From Atkinsonella hypoxylon (lineage: Eukaryota; Ascomycota; Sordariomycetes; Hypocreales; Clavicipitaceae): a stretch of 18,429 nt of DNA. Under the pieces are notes generated by a model. That model searched no databases and had not been told where the DNA came from. It was given only the letters and a program-made list of their open reading frames with translations. Shown here piece by piece: positions 1-9,145 of the stretch. The translations under genes were made by a program, and so were the position numbers. Numbering within the stretch: position 1 is the stretch's first letter; each line of letters starts with the position of its first letter. The DNA is taken from the NCBI GenBank assembly GCA_000729835.1, contig JFHB01000351.1, positions 1-18,429 of the forward strand, written 5' to 3'.

Positions 1-666
1 AGCTTCTAGTAGGTAGATTTAGATAGGTTTTAGCTGCTTCTACTATTTATTTACTAGATTTACTCTTATATACTAGTCTTTAGGTATAGAAATAATACCT
101 CTATTACAATAAATATTGTATTTATCTATTAAGTTAATAAGCTTAGTTATAACGTTTAGGTTTAAGTTTTCTACCTTAACCTTATATTTATTATAGATAT
201 ATAGTATATTCTTAGAATAAGAGATTCTATATATAGAGATACTATTATTAACTTTCTTAGGGTTAAATCTACTACTATTACCTTCTTTCTATAACTTATA
301 ATCTTCTGTAGATAATAGACTATTATTAGGTATAATATCCTTAGAAAAATATATATATAAATTAAATAGGTTTATAATTATATAGTTAGCCTTAAGCCCT
401 TTATTATACTAAAGATAAGTAACCTTCTAATTTTTCTAGATTATAATAAATTTATCTAAATAGTTATAGGCTACTATTTATTCCTAGTTAGTTATATTAA
501 GCAATATATCTAGGATAAAGTTAGATTTTAAGTATATATAGTAGGCAGTAGCCTTTTTATTAGCTAGTACCTCCTTCTATTTAACTAGAATATACTTCTA
601 TAATTTTAGTAGAATTATTACAGCTTATACTACTGTTATATTCTAATATAGAATCTTTAAAATTAG
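1..666 (-). pseudogene. Post-protease linker of copy B, continuing out of the window
   Basis: After the protease the same frame continues 222 codons to position 1, interrupted by TAG/TAA codons. The part around 550-440 has alternating hydrophobic segments that recall the linker between protease and RT in many Ty3/gypsy polyproteins. No RT motif (such as a YxDD box) is visible before the edge. The exact point where copy A is interrupted corresponds to positions 535/536 here, inside this linker. Confidence 0.4.
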
Positions 667-699
667 CTAGAAAATACCTATTTCTATAACTATATTATA

Positions 700-1010
700 A
701 ATAGACTTAATAGTAGCCCTAAAGCAAATAAAATTAATTTTAACACTATAATTATAGAGAAAGGTTAAACCTAGAAGAAGCTTTAGTTCTAGGTTACTTA
801 TTACATTAGCTATAACTATAAAATAGCTAGTTATAAGTATACTATATATAGATCTAGGGATATAGAAGTTAAATGTAGCTGTCTTAGAGATATAGAAGAA
901 CAATTGCACTCTAGTAACTAGTTTTAGCTCTATTTTTGCCTATTTTATATTTTAACTAAACTAAGTTAACTATACTTTATTAACTAGCACTAAAGAGGTT
1001 TTAGTATTTA
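700..1010 (-). pseudogene. Decayed retropepsin (aspartic protease) domain of copy B
   Basis: Within the gag-pol frame, the expected Asp-Thr-Gly-Ala-Ser active site appears as NTKTS at 1008-994, followed by LVLVNKVQL, a typical context for a retropepsin catalytic loop. About 55 residues later comes SNLELKLLLGLTFLYNYSVK and then a run like INF. This matches the family's C-terminal segment, in which a hydrophobic run and (I/L)LG precede a tryptophan or phenylalanine and a V-x-I-D-(F/W) motif. Each difference from DTGAS is a G-to-A change on the coding strand, as RIP would make. In a retropepsin the catalytic Asp is essential, so this domain is dead. The 81-codon open piece at 667-909 is the longest unbroken remnant and starts with GTG, not ATG. 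Confidence 0.6.
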
Positions 1011-3635
1011 GGTAGATCTAATGTAATAGTTCTTTATTATAGAATTAAATAGGAATCTTTAGGAAGGAATTTAACTTTAAAATGCTAGATTTAATAAGCT
1101 ATAGCTTTATAACTACTTTAACTACTTACTTTATCTAGATTCTCTATAAATCCTTTTAGTTTGCCTTTATTTAAACCTTTTTCTTTTACTTTTCTTTACT
1201 TTTAGTAAAATAGATTTTAATAAAGTTAGATTCTAGGCTAATTAGTAGTTTCTTAGTATTAACTATTTCTTCTTCTTCTATTAGCTAATATCTATAGCTT
1301 TTAAGGTACTTTTTATAGTCTTTTTAGTTAGATTTATCTTTAAACGTTATTATATAGGTATATTCCTTATTATTCTGTAGTAGGCTTTATTATTAAAAAC
1401 GTTAAAGCTGCTAAAGATACTGCAGCCTTAGTTAATAATCCTAGCTAGCCCCTAAATTCTAGTTCTACTAAGGCTAAAGTTACTACTCTCTTAACAGCTA
1501 ATTTCTTTAGTTTTATAGTAGGTATTAAGTATAATTATTTCTATAATTTTTATAGAATAGAGATTAGAACTAAAATTAACTATTGCTTCTATTCTAGTTA
1601 GCTTAGTTACCTTAGGCTACTTTATTGTTTTTAGAGTTCTTACTGTTAAATTTACTTTAAGTATAGTAAGTATTAGTACTTTCCTTATAGTCTTCTAACT
1701 TTTATTATTTTCTTAGATCTTTAAGGTATTCTTATAAATCCTTAACTTTATTATTTACTATAGTAATATATATAGATCTTAGGTCTTTTACTATTAAAAT
1801 TAGGTAAAGCTATTATAATTCTAGGTATAGCTTATAATAGAGTCTTAAAAGAAGCTAAAGATTAGTAGTTTTACTATTTATATAGGTATATTAGAATACT
1901 CTAGAGGTAAATTCCCTAAATAATTTTTCTTTAATTATATTTTGCTCTATAAACTTAGCTAAATCTAGCTATATTATTGCATTCTAGATCTATATACTAA
2001 ATTCTTTATAAATAGCAGTATAAATAGAGTTTAAACTGCTAAAAATAGCTGTTTTTTTATAGTAATCTAGATACTACTTATACTATATTAATGCATTCCT
2101 TTTAAAGAGAGTCTAGAGCTTAACGTAAATAGCTTCTTAGGCGTTAATTACACTACAGCTATAGTAGTCTTTAATAGCTTAGATCTATAGCTCTATATTG
2201 TAGAAAATAGTATACTTTCCTTTATATAAAATTAGCTTATAGATATTTCTATTGTTAAAGGGTTTAAAGTAACTAATATTAGTAATCTTCTATATAAAAT
2301 CTATTTATTCTTTAGGGGTTTAGAACTATATATTACTTTAGTTATTCTATTTCTAATATAAATCTAGCCTTTTATTTGCTAGATTTAGCTAAGGATTATT
2401 GTTTTTAATATAGTGTAGTACTTATTAATTTATATACTAATATTTAAAGTTACTAAATGCTTAATTCTAGTCTTTTTTAGTATTTTAGCTTTTTTTAGCC
2501 TTACTGTTATAGTATTACTCTAATAGATTCTTTAGAAATTATAGTAGCTTTTATTCTTTTAGAAAAGTACTAAAGTGTTTAAAGTATCTCTATATTATAT
2601 AGTTTCCTTTACCTAAAGGCTGCTTTTAACCTTACTTCTAGTTCTAGTTATCTTTTAGAGATAAGTAAGGATTAAAAGCCCTTTACCTATAATCCTTAAG
2701 CTAAAAGCCTTATTAGGTATAGTATTATCTATTGTATTTATTTTAAGGCTTAAGTATAGTCTTTATCTTCTAGGCTAAGTATTATTACTTTACTTAAAGA
2801 GCAGTAATTTTATTGTTTAATTCTCTCTATAATTTACTAATTTTATTAATTAATTCTCCTTTAATTCTACTAATTTATTTACTAATTTCTATAGAAAAAC
2901 CTATAAGCTATTTTAGTAAGAGGTTCCCTTTTTTAAGTAGATTTACTGCTTTCTCTACTTTATACCTTAGCTTAAGGGTATAAAACCTTTAGTAAACCTA
3001 TAAAAGCAGTAAGATTTTAGCTAGTTCTTTAATTAGTAAGTTCTTTCTAGTAGTTTAAGGTATATTTAATAGATCTAGGTCCTTAGTAAGTAGTATAAAT
3101 CTAGATCTCTATACTTACTTTCCTTTAATATCTTAGGTAGAACTAGCACTAGCTTTATAAATAGTATTTTCTAAGCTATTAGATTTAGATAATCTAGCCT
3201 TAGCTTTTCCTTTTAGTATTGCTATTAGTAAATCTATAAGGAGTTTAGTAGATTTAGCCTTATTAATAATTCTATTAACCTACCTCTATACCTACTGTAC
3301 TATAGAAGCATTAACAGTATTCTAGTAAGAAGGTAGTTCTACTAGCTTAGGTTAGTTATACAATTTAAGCTATTTATTAATAAATTTATAGTAAGTAAAA
3401 TAAAGTAGTAGGCTTCTTTTCTCTTAAGGTATAAGATCCCTTTTTTAAATCTAGAAATCTAGATTTTAGCAGTAAAATTTATAGAATTAGTATATAGTTT
3501 TAAGTTCTTTATTAGTAAAAGGAATATAATTCCTTCTACTAAGCTCCTTCTAAAGTTACTCTATCTTAAATATTATAATTTTAGCTTTTTAAGCTTAAGA
3601 AGGGTTAGCAACAATTAGAAGCAATTGCTACTACT

Positions 3636-3878
3636 TATTACAGTAGAATCTAACGTAGGTTTGTTAGAAGTAACAATAGGTTGTTAGATTTAATAGGTTA
3701 TGTAAAGATTTATAAGAGAAGTTGTAAGAGTTGCTATAGGGAGCATCTAGTAATAGTGTTCTAGTAAATAATAGTTGATTGTTCAATCTAACTACCTAAG
3801 TGTTGCTTCTAACTACTTATACATGATTGCGGTTACGTGCACTAGTGACCTGCGGGTCTGTAGGATTATCCCGTAACA
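3636..3878 (-). repeat. 5' LTR of copy B, 243 bp
   Basis: On the minus strand it begins TGTTACGGGATAATCC and ends CTGTAATA, the decayed form of CCGTAACA. Its boundaries are set by alignment to the nearly undamaged solo LTR at 17721-17963, which has the same length of 243 bp and TGTTACGG...CCGTAACA ends. The last 55 bp on the plus strand (about 3824-3878) keep CpG and CpA sites and match copy A's LTR exactly, whereas the rest is AT-shifted. The element interior lies at lower coordinates. The base just outside it, 3879, is the interior of copy A. Confidence 0.85.
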
Positions 3879-6800
3879 TATATAGTAGGCAGTAGCCTTC
3901 TTATTAGCTAGTACCTCCTTCTATTTAACTAGAATATACTTCTACAATTTTAGCGGAATTATTATAGCTTATGCTGCTGTTACGTTCTAATGTAAAATCT
4001 TTAAAATTAGCTAGAAAATATCTATTTCTACAACTATATTATAAATAGACCTAATAGTAGCCTTAGGGCAGATAAAATCGATTTTAACACTATAATTATA
4101 GAGAAAGGTTAAACCTAGAAGAAGCTTTAGTTCTAAGTTACTTATTATATTAGCTATAACTATAAAATAGCTAGTTATAGGTACACTATATATAGATCTA
4201 GGGATATAGAAGTTAAATGTAGCTGTCTTAAAGATATAGAAAGATAACTGCACTTTAGTAACTAGTTTTAGCTCTATTTTTACCTATTTTATATTCTAAC
4301 TAAACTAAGTTAACTATACTTTATTAACTAGTACTAAAGAGGTTTTAGTATTTAGGTAGATTTAATACAATAGTTCTTTATTATAGAATTAAATAGAAAT
4401 CTTTAGAAAGGAATTTAACTTTAAAATACTAGATTTAATAACCTATAGCCTTATAACTACTTTAACTACTTACTTTATTTAAATTCCCTATAAATCCTTT
4501 TAGTTTACCTTTATTTAAACCTTCTTCTTTTATTTTTCTTTACTTTTAGTAAAATAGGTTTTAATAAAGTTAGATTTTAAGCTAGTTAGTAGTTCTTTAG
4601 TATTAACTGTTTCTCCTTCTTCTATTAGCTAGTATTTATAGCTTTTAAGGTACTTTTTATAGTCTTTTTAGTTAGATTTATCTTTAAATGTTATTATATA
4701 GATATATTTCTTATTATTCTACAGTAAGCTTTATTGTTAAAAACATTAAAGCTGCTAAAAATACTATAGCTTTAGCTAATAATTCTAGCTAGCCCCTAAA
4801 TCCTAGTTCTACTAAGGCTAAAGCTATTGCTCTCTTAGTAGCTAATTCCCTTAGTTTTACAGTAGGTATTAAGGATAATTATTTTAGTAATTTTTATAGA
4901 ATAAAGGTTAAAACTAAAATTAACTATTGCTTTTATTCTAGTTAGCTTAGTTACTTTAAGCTACTTTATTGTTTTTAGAGTTCTTACTATTTAATTTACT
5001 TTAAGTATAGTAAGCATTAGTACTTTCTTTATAGTTTTCTAATTTTTATTGTTTTTCTAAATCCTTTAGGCATTTTTATAGATCCTTAACCTTATTATTT
5101 ACTATAGTAATATATATAGATCTTAGGTCTTTTACTGTTAAAATTAAGTATAGCTATTATAATCTTAGGTATAGCTTATAATAAAGTCTTAAAAGAAGCT
5201 AAAGATTAGTAGTTTTACTATTTATATAAGTATATTAAAATACTCTAAAGGTAAATTCCCTAAATAATTTTTTTTTAATTATATTTTACTCTATAAACTT
5301 AGCTAAATCTAGCTATATTATTATATTCTAGATCTATATACTAAATTCTTTATAGATAGTAGTGTAAATAGAGTTTAAACTACTAAAAATAGCTGTTTTT
5401 TTATAGTAATCTAGATGCTATTTATACTATATTAATGTATTCTTTTTAAAGAGAGTTTAGAGCTTAATATAAATAGCTTCTTAGGCGTTAATTATACTAC
5501 AGCTATAGTAGTCTTTAATAGCTTAAATCTATAGCTCTATATTATAGAAAATAGTGTACTTTTCTTTATATAAAATTAGCTTATAGATATTTCTATTGTT
5601 AAAGGGTTTAAAGTAACTAATATTAGTAATTTTCTATATAGAATCTATTTATTCCTTAAGGGTTTAGAACTATATATTGCTTTAGTTATTCTTTTCTTAA
5701 CGTAGATCTAGCCTTTTATCTACTAGATTTAGCTAAGAATTATTATTTTTAATATAGTATAATGCCTATTAATTTATATACTAATATTTAAAGTTACTAA
5801 ATACTTAATTCTAGTCTTTTTTAGCATTTTAGCTCTTCTTAGCCTTACTATTATAGTATTACTTTAATAGATTCTTTAGAAATTATAGTAGCTTCTATTT
5901 TTTTAGAAAAGTACTAAAGTGTTTAAAGTATCTCTATATTATATAGTTTCCTTTACCTAAAGGTTACTTTTAACCTTACTTCTAGTTTTAGTTATTTTTT
6001 AAAGGTAAGTAAGAATTAAAAGCCCTTTACCTATAATCCTTAAGCTAAAAGCCTTATTAAGTATAGTATTATCTATTATATTTATCCTAAGGCTTAAGTA
6101 TAGTCTTTATTTTCTAAGCTAAGTATTATTGCTCTACCTAAAGAGCAGCAATTTTATTGTTTAATTCTCTCTATAATCTACTAATTTTATTAATTAATTC
6201 TCCTTTAATTCTACTAATTTATTTACTAATTTCTATAGAAAAACCTATAAGCTATTTTAGTAAAAGGTTCTTTTTTCTAAGTAGTTTTACTGCTTTCTTT
6301 ACTTTATACTTTAGCCTAAAGGTATAAAACCTTTAGTAAGCCTATAAAAGCAGTAAGATTTTAGTTAGTTCTTTAATTAATAAGTTCTTTTTAGTAGTTT
6401 AAGGTATATTTAATAGATCTAGGTCTTTAGTAAGTAGTGTAAATCTAGATCTTTATACTTACTTTCCTTTAATATTCTAAGTAGAACTAGCACTAACTTT
6501 ATAGATAGTGTCTCTTAAGCTATTAAATCTAGATAATCTAGCTTTAGCTTTTTCTTTTAGTATTATTATTAGTAAATCTATAAAGAGTTTAGTAGATTTA
6601 GCCTTATTAATAATTCTATTAACCTACCTCTATACTTACTATATTATAGAAGCGTTAATAGTATTCTAGTAAGAAGGTAGTTTTACTAGTTTAGGTTAGT
6701 TATATAATTTAAGCTATTTATTAATAAATTTATAGTAAGTAAGATAAAGTAGTAAGCTTCTTTTTTCCTAAGGTCTAAGATCCCTTTTTTAAATCTAAAA

Positions 6801-6944
6801 ATCTAGATTTTAGCAGTAAAATTTATAGAATTAATATATAGTTTTAAGTTCTTTATTAGTAAAAAGAATATAATTCCTTCTACTAAGCTCCTTCTAAAGT
6901 TACTCTATCTTAAATATTGCAATTTTAGCTTTTTAAGCTTAAGG
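3879..6944 (-). pseudogene. RIP-destroyed gag-protease frame of copy A
   Basis: This is the second copy of the same frame as in copy B, about 1,020 codons, again full of TAG/TAA at Gln/Trp positions. The protease segment lies at about 4354-4050. The active-site loop at 4352-4338 again reads NTKTS in place of the expected DTGAS. The C-terminal half, around 4150-4080, reads LLLGLTFLYNYSVKIDFIC, closer to the family consensus than copy B's version because the VKID aspartate is kept. The longest unbroken piece is 4011-4253, from a GTG-type codon. The frame ends abruptly at 3879, where copy B begins. No functional product is expected. Confidence 0.6.
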
Positions 6945-6979
6945 AGAGTTAGTAACAATTAGAAGTAATTGCTACTACT

Positions 6980-7222
6980 TATTACAGTAGTATCTAATGT
7001 AGGTTTATTAGAAGTAACAATAGGTTGTTAGATTTAATAGGTTATATAATAATTTATAAGAGGAGTTATAAGAGCTTCTGTAAGGAGCATCTAGTAATAG
7101 TGTTTTAGTGAATAATAGTTAATTATTCAATCTAACTACCTAAGTGTTGCTTCTAACTACTTATACATAATTGCGGTTACGTGCACTAGTGACCTGCGGG
7201 TCTGTAGGATTATCCCGTAACA
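6980..7222 (-). repeat. 5' LTR of copy A, 243 bp
   Basis: It has the same length and termini as the LTR of copy B and is oriented the same way. Its outer end, the TGTTACGG end on the minus strand, abuts copia gag sequence at 7223, so copy A inserted into a copia element. The five bases 7223-7227 (CTCTT on plus) should be the target-site duplication, whose partner would lie beyond the left edge. Confidence 0.85.
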
Positions 7223-7460
7223 CTCTTAGTTATAAAGCTTCTAATTCTAATAGTTCTAATAATAATAAAGCTAACTAAGGAAAGAATCCTCCTAATCAGA
7301 AGAAGAATTCCGATTCTAATTCTAACGATTCTAATGCCTCTAAAGATACAGATAAAGCCTCTAAGAATAAGAAGAAGTGGAAGGGCCGAAGAAGAAGTAA
7401 CAAAAATTCTGGGAATAAGGATGGAGAAGCTGCTTTTGCTATAGGTTGTTATAACCTATC
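7223..7460 (+). pseudogene. Fragment of a copia gag 3' end from a separate copy
   Basis: This 238-bp piece matches 10257-10497 of the complete copia element, with a few small indels. It reads in frame as a Ser/Asn/Lys-rich gag tail (for example KNKKKWKGRRRSNKNSGNKD) ending FAIGCYNLS, with only one in-frame stop (TAA). It is clearly less RIP-damaged than its homologue: TGG, CGA, GGG and GGA codons kept here are TAG, TAA/CTA, AGG and AGA there. It is bounded on the left by the LTR of copy A and on the right by the 5' LTR of the full copia element. It is probably the target element into which both inserted. Confidence 0.8.
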
Positions 7461-8168
7461 TGTTAAAAATAAGCTACCCTGTAGTCTATTTTTATGCTTA
7501 CTAGTTGCCTACTAGTTGCTCTATCACGTGACCCTTTTTTGGTTATGTTACGTTGATTTTTGGTAGAGATATCGCTGTTACTAGATGCAAAACATCTAGA
7601 TTTAACTAAGGTAAAGTTGCCTAACCTATAGTTAGCTTTAACAGCGTTTTTCTCCACAACTAGTAATAGTAGAAATTTAAGAAGTATATTATTTAAAAGC
7701 TAAGAATTAGGGCTATTTAATAGTATAATTGTTAGATAGAGTTGCTTATAAGGGTTGTTTACTATTAGTGGAATTTATTAAATTATATATATAGGTTTCT
7801 TATTTGTATAGCTATAAGTTGATTTTTTTGTTTTTATATAGTAAATCTTTTTGCGGAAATTATAAAGTAGCCTATAAGCCCCTTCTAGCGACTACAGCCT
7901 ACTAATATAGTTAGAGGGTCTATAAAGGACTAGAAAGATTTAAGATTCTACTCTTACTAACTTATTTGTTACAGCGCTCTTAATATAAAGATACCACTAT
8001 TACAGTTATCTATTGCCTCTACGTAATCTAGTACTATACACTACAGCTTAATTTAGGCTGCTGCTGCTTCCACTACGTGATAATTGCTAGGAGCAATTAT
8101 AGGTGCTAAATCTAAGAGACTACTACCCTCTTAGATATCTAGTCCTGTAATCCCTATTATTTTCAATA
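7461..8168 (+). repeat. 5' LTR of the copia element, 708 bp
   Basis: It begins TGTTAAAAATAAGC and ends CTATTATTTTCAATA. The final TA is probably a decayed CA, since the antisense copies begin TATTG where TG is expected. The same repeat occurs at 13576-14279, 15224-15927, 17301-18191 and from 18192 onward. The open frame on the opposite strand at 7463-7657 lies wholly inside this LTR and is not a gene. A perfect 9-bp-arm hairpin lies near its 3' end. Confidence 0.9.
8080..8100 (+). other. Conserved perfect hairpin in the copia LTR
   Basis: ATAATTGCT-AGG-AGCAATTAT is a perfect inverted repeat with 9-bp arms and a 3-base loop, about 70 bp from the LTR 3' end. The core survives in the antisense copy at 13642-13660, the 3' LTR at 15842-15860 and the antisense copy near 17380-17395. 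A role in transcript 3'-end formation or strand transfer is possible by position, but nothing shows it. Confidence 0.6.
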
Positions 8169-8182
8169 GGTTATAAGCCCGG
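8169..8182 (+). other. Primer-binding site, probably for the anticodon arm of initiator tRNA-Met
   Basis: GGTTATAAGCCCGG follows the 5' LTR directly. Known copia elements are primed by a half-molecule of initiator tRNA-Met, giving a PBS complementary to the anticodon loop, of the form GGTTATGAGCCC. The single difference here, TATAAG for TATGAG, is a TG-to-TA change as expected from RIP. The tRNA itself is not in the window, so the pairing is an inference. Confidence 0.65.
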
Positions 8183-8364
8183 AAGACCTATCTGCAAGCT
8201 GTTAGCCCGCTAAAATCTACTATTGTGTACTGTATTACCCACTAGAAGCTATATTGAGACCTGCGCTAGCAGCTATTGCTGCTAAAAATTAGTAGCTTAC
8301 TGGAAGCTATTAACACCTGCCGCACATACATCGCCAGCCACTATACTAGTGTTTACATTCTGCC

Positions 8365-8412
8365 CACTCTGTGCCTCCTGCACTCTGTGCCTCCTGCACT
8401 CTATGCACCCTG
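8365..8412 (+). repeat. 16-bp tandem repeat, three copies, in the copia leader
   Basis: CACTCTGTGCCTCCTG occurs exactly at 8365-8380 and 8381-8396. A third variant, CACTCTATGCACCCTG, is at 8397-8412. The motif GTGCA(C/T)(C/A) recurs further down the leader (for example around 8608 and 8650). Confidence 0.9.
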
Positions 8413-9145
8413 TGCATACACACTTTTAAAGCTATTCTTAATAGCTAGGTTCTATTGTTGCGCAACATTAAAATATATACATCTGCACACATTACATTCG
8501 CACTGCAAATCGTTTTATTAGGCACTGCCTAATCAATTATTTCCATTAAGAAATAAGCTTAGCGCTGCACTGCATCGCTTATTGTTGTGCTGTTATCTTG
8601 TATATTGTGCACCCTATGCACCTCTATTAGTAGCTATACTACAATTTATAGTGCACGCCTAACAGCTCTTGTTGCTATTAGATATTCCTGTGTTTTCGGT
8701 TGCAGAATTAATTTATATAGTAATCCTACTGGTTAGGATTTTAAAGTAGGAATTAGCTAGATATCCCTAAATTAGCTATACCTAGGTCTCCACTAATTTG
8801 TTAGAACCTAATTGGAGAAGAATCTCCTGAATTTTTTAGCTAAAAATAGCTAGGACCTATGTTTTATGCCTCTTGCAACCGCTTGTTAATCTAGTCTGCT
8901 ATACAAATTGTATGTGCATATAGATCGCAATACAATGCAGCCTTAGAGCCTGTTATACCTATTACAAAAGAAATCGGAGAAAAATCTTAGTATAATTTCT
9001 GAAGATATAGGGCACTTCCAGGCCTATAATAGAGCAATCTATTGATATCTAGTAGAGGTTATTACTGTTATTTACTACTATTTTCACTGTAATTTGGCTA
9101 TAATTAGCTATAAAGAGCGTTAAATTAGCTATTAAAACCCTTAAA

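Larger units (their letters stand above)
1..3600 (-). pseudogene. RIP-destroyed gag-protease-linker reading frame of copy B
   Basis: One minus-strand frame (first codon bases at coordinates divisible by 3) reads as protein from about 3600 to the left edge, roughly 1,190 codons, with no frameshift found at the points I checked. It is broken by many TAG and TAA codons placed where Gln or Trp would be expected. The start codon is not identifiable and may be lost. The gag part is Lys/Leu/Ile/Gln-rich; for example RRNYIPFTNKELKTIYQFYK begins at 3537. A Tyr-rich stretch at about 1557-1530 sits where a CCHC knuckle could have decayed. The protease segment follows at about 1010-790, then a linker. 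Gag is called by position and composition only. Confidence 0.6.
1..3878 (-). mobile_element. LTR retrotransposon copy B (gag-protease family, probably Ty3/gypsy), 5' part, runs off the left edge
   Basis: Read on the minus strand, this copy starts with a 243-bp LTR (3878 down to 3636) and continues through gag, protease and linker to position 1, still open when the window ends. RT, RNase H, integrase and the 3' LTR would lie outside. Everything from 536 to 3878 is repeated, without net length change, 3344 bp further right as copy A. The Ty3/gypsy assignment is an inference from the gag-protease-linker order without integrase in between, and from a 5-bp duplication at a related solo LTR (17721-17963). 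RT is not visible, so the superfamily is not proven. Confidence 0.75.
3879..7222 (-). mobile_element. LTR retrotransposon copy A, 5' part, interrupted by copy B
   Basis: Minus-strand order: LTR 7222-6980, then interior 6979 down to 3879, where it meets the TG end of copy B's LTR. The interior is colinear with copy B at a constant offset of 3344 bp, and both copies are heavily AT-shifted with partly different substitutions. RT and the 3' LTR of copy A are not in the window. The simplest reading is that copy B inserted into copy A after the protease domain and that the rest of A lies to the left of B. A shared-LTR tandem with an internal deletion is less likely because the junction is exactly at an LTR terminus. 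Confidence 0.7.
8169..9145 (+). other. Long 5' leader of the copia element, no convincing gene
   Basis: 977 bp lie between the 5' LTR and the inferred gag start, long for a copia leader. The first ~550 bp keep many CpA, TpG and CpG dinucleotides and look far less RIP-damaged than the LTR before and the gag after. An ATG-started frame at 8276-8521 (81 codons, Leu/Cys/His/Tyr-rich), in the same reading frame as gag, continues past one TAG to about 8665. It has no family resemblance that I recognise. The leader also holds a 16-bp tandem repeat. It may contain packaging or translation signals, but none is identifiable. Confidence 0.5.

Noticed and set aside
1..7222. AT-rich centromeric or mitochondrial DNA
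   Set aside because: The AT bias is explained by transitions in recognisable retroelement frames. There are no mitochondrial genes, and nothing in the window can test centromere identity.
536..7222. Simple tandem duplication of host DNA with a 3344-bp unit
   Set aside because: The unit boundary coincides exactly with LTR ends, and the interior reads as gag and protease, so element insertion explains it better.
7463..7657. Minus-strand open frame of 64 codons
   Set aside because: It lies wholly within the copia 5' LTR. The same open frame appears in the antisense solo LTR at 14045-14239, so it is repeat sequence and not a gene.
8276..8521. Plus-strand open frame in the copia leader considered as an independent gene
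   Set aside because: Leu/Cys/His-rich product partly encoded by a 16-bp tandem repeat; no recognisable domain. Kept only as a question in the findings.
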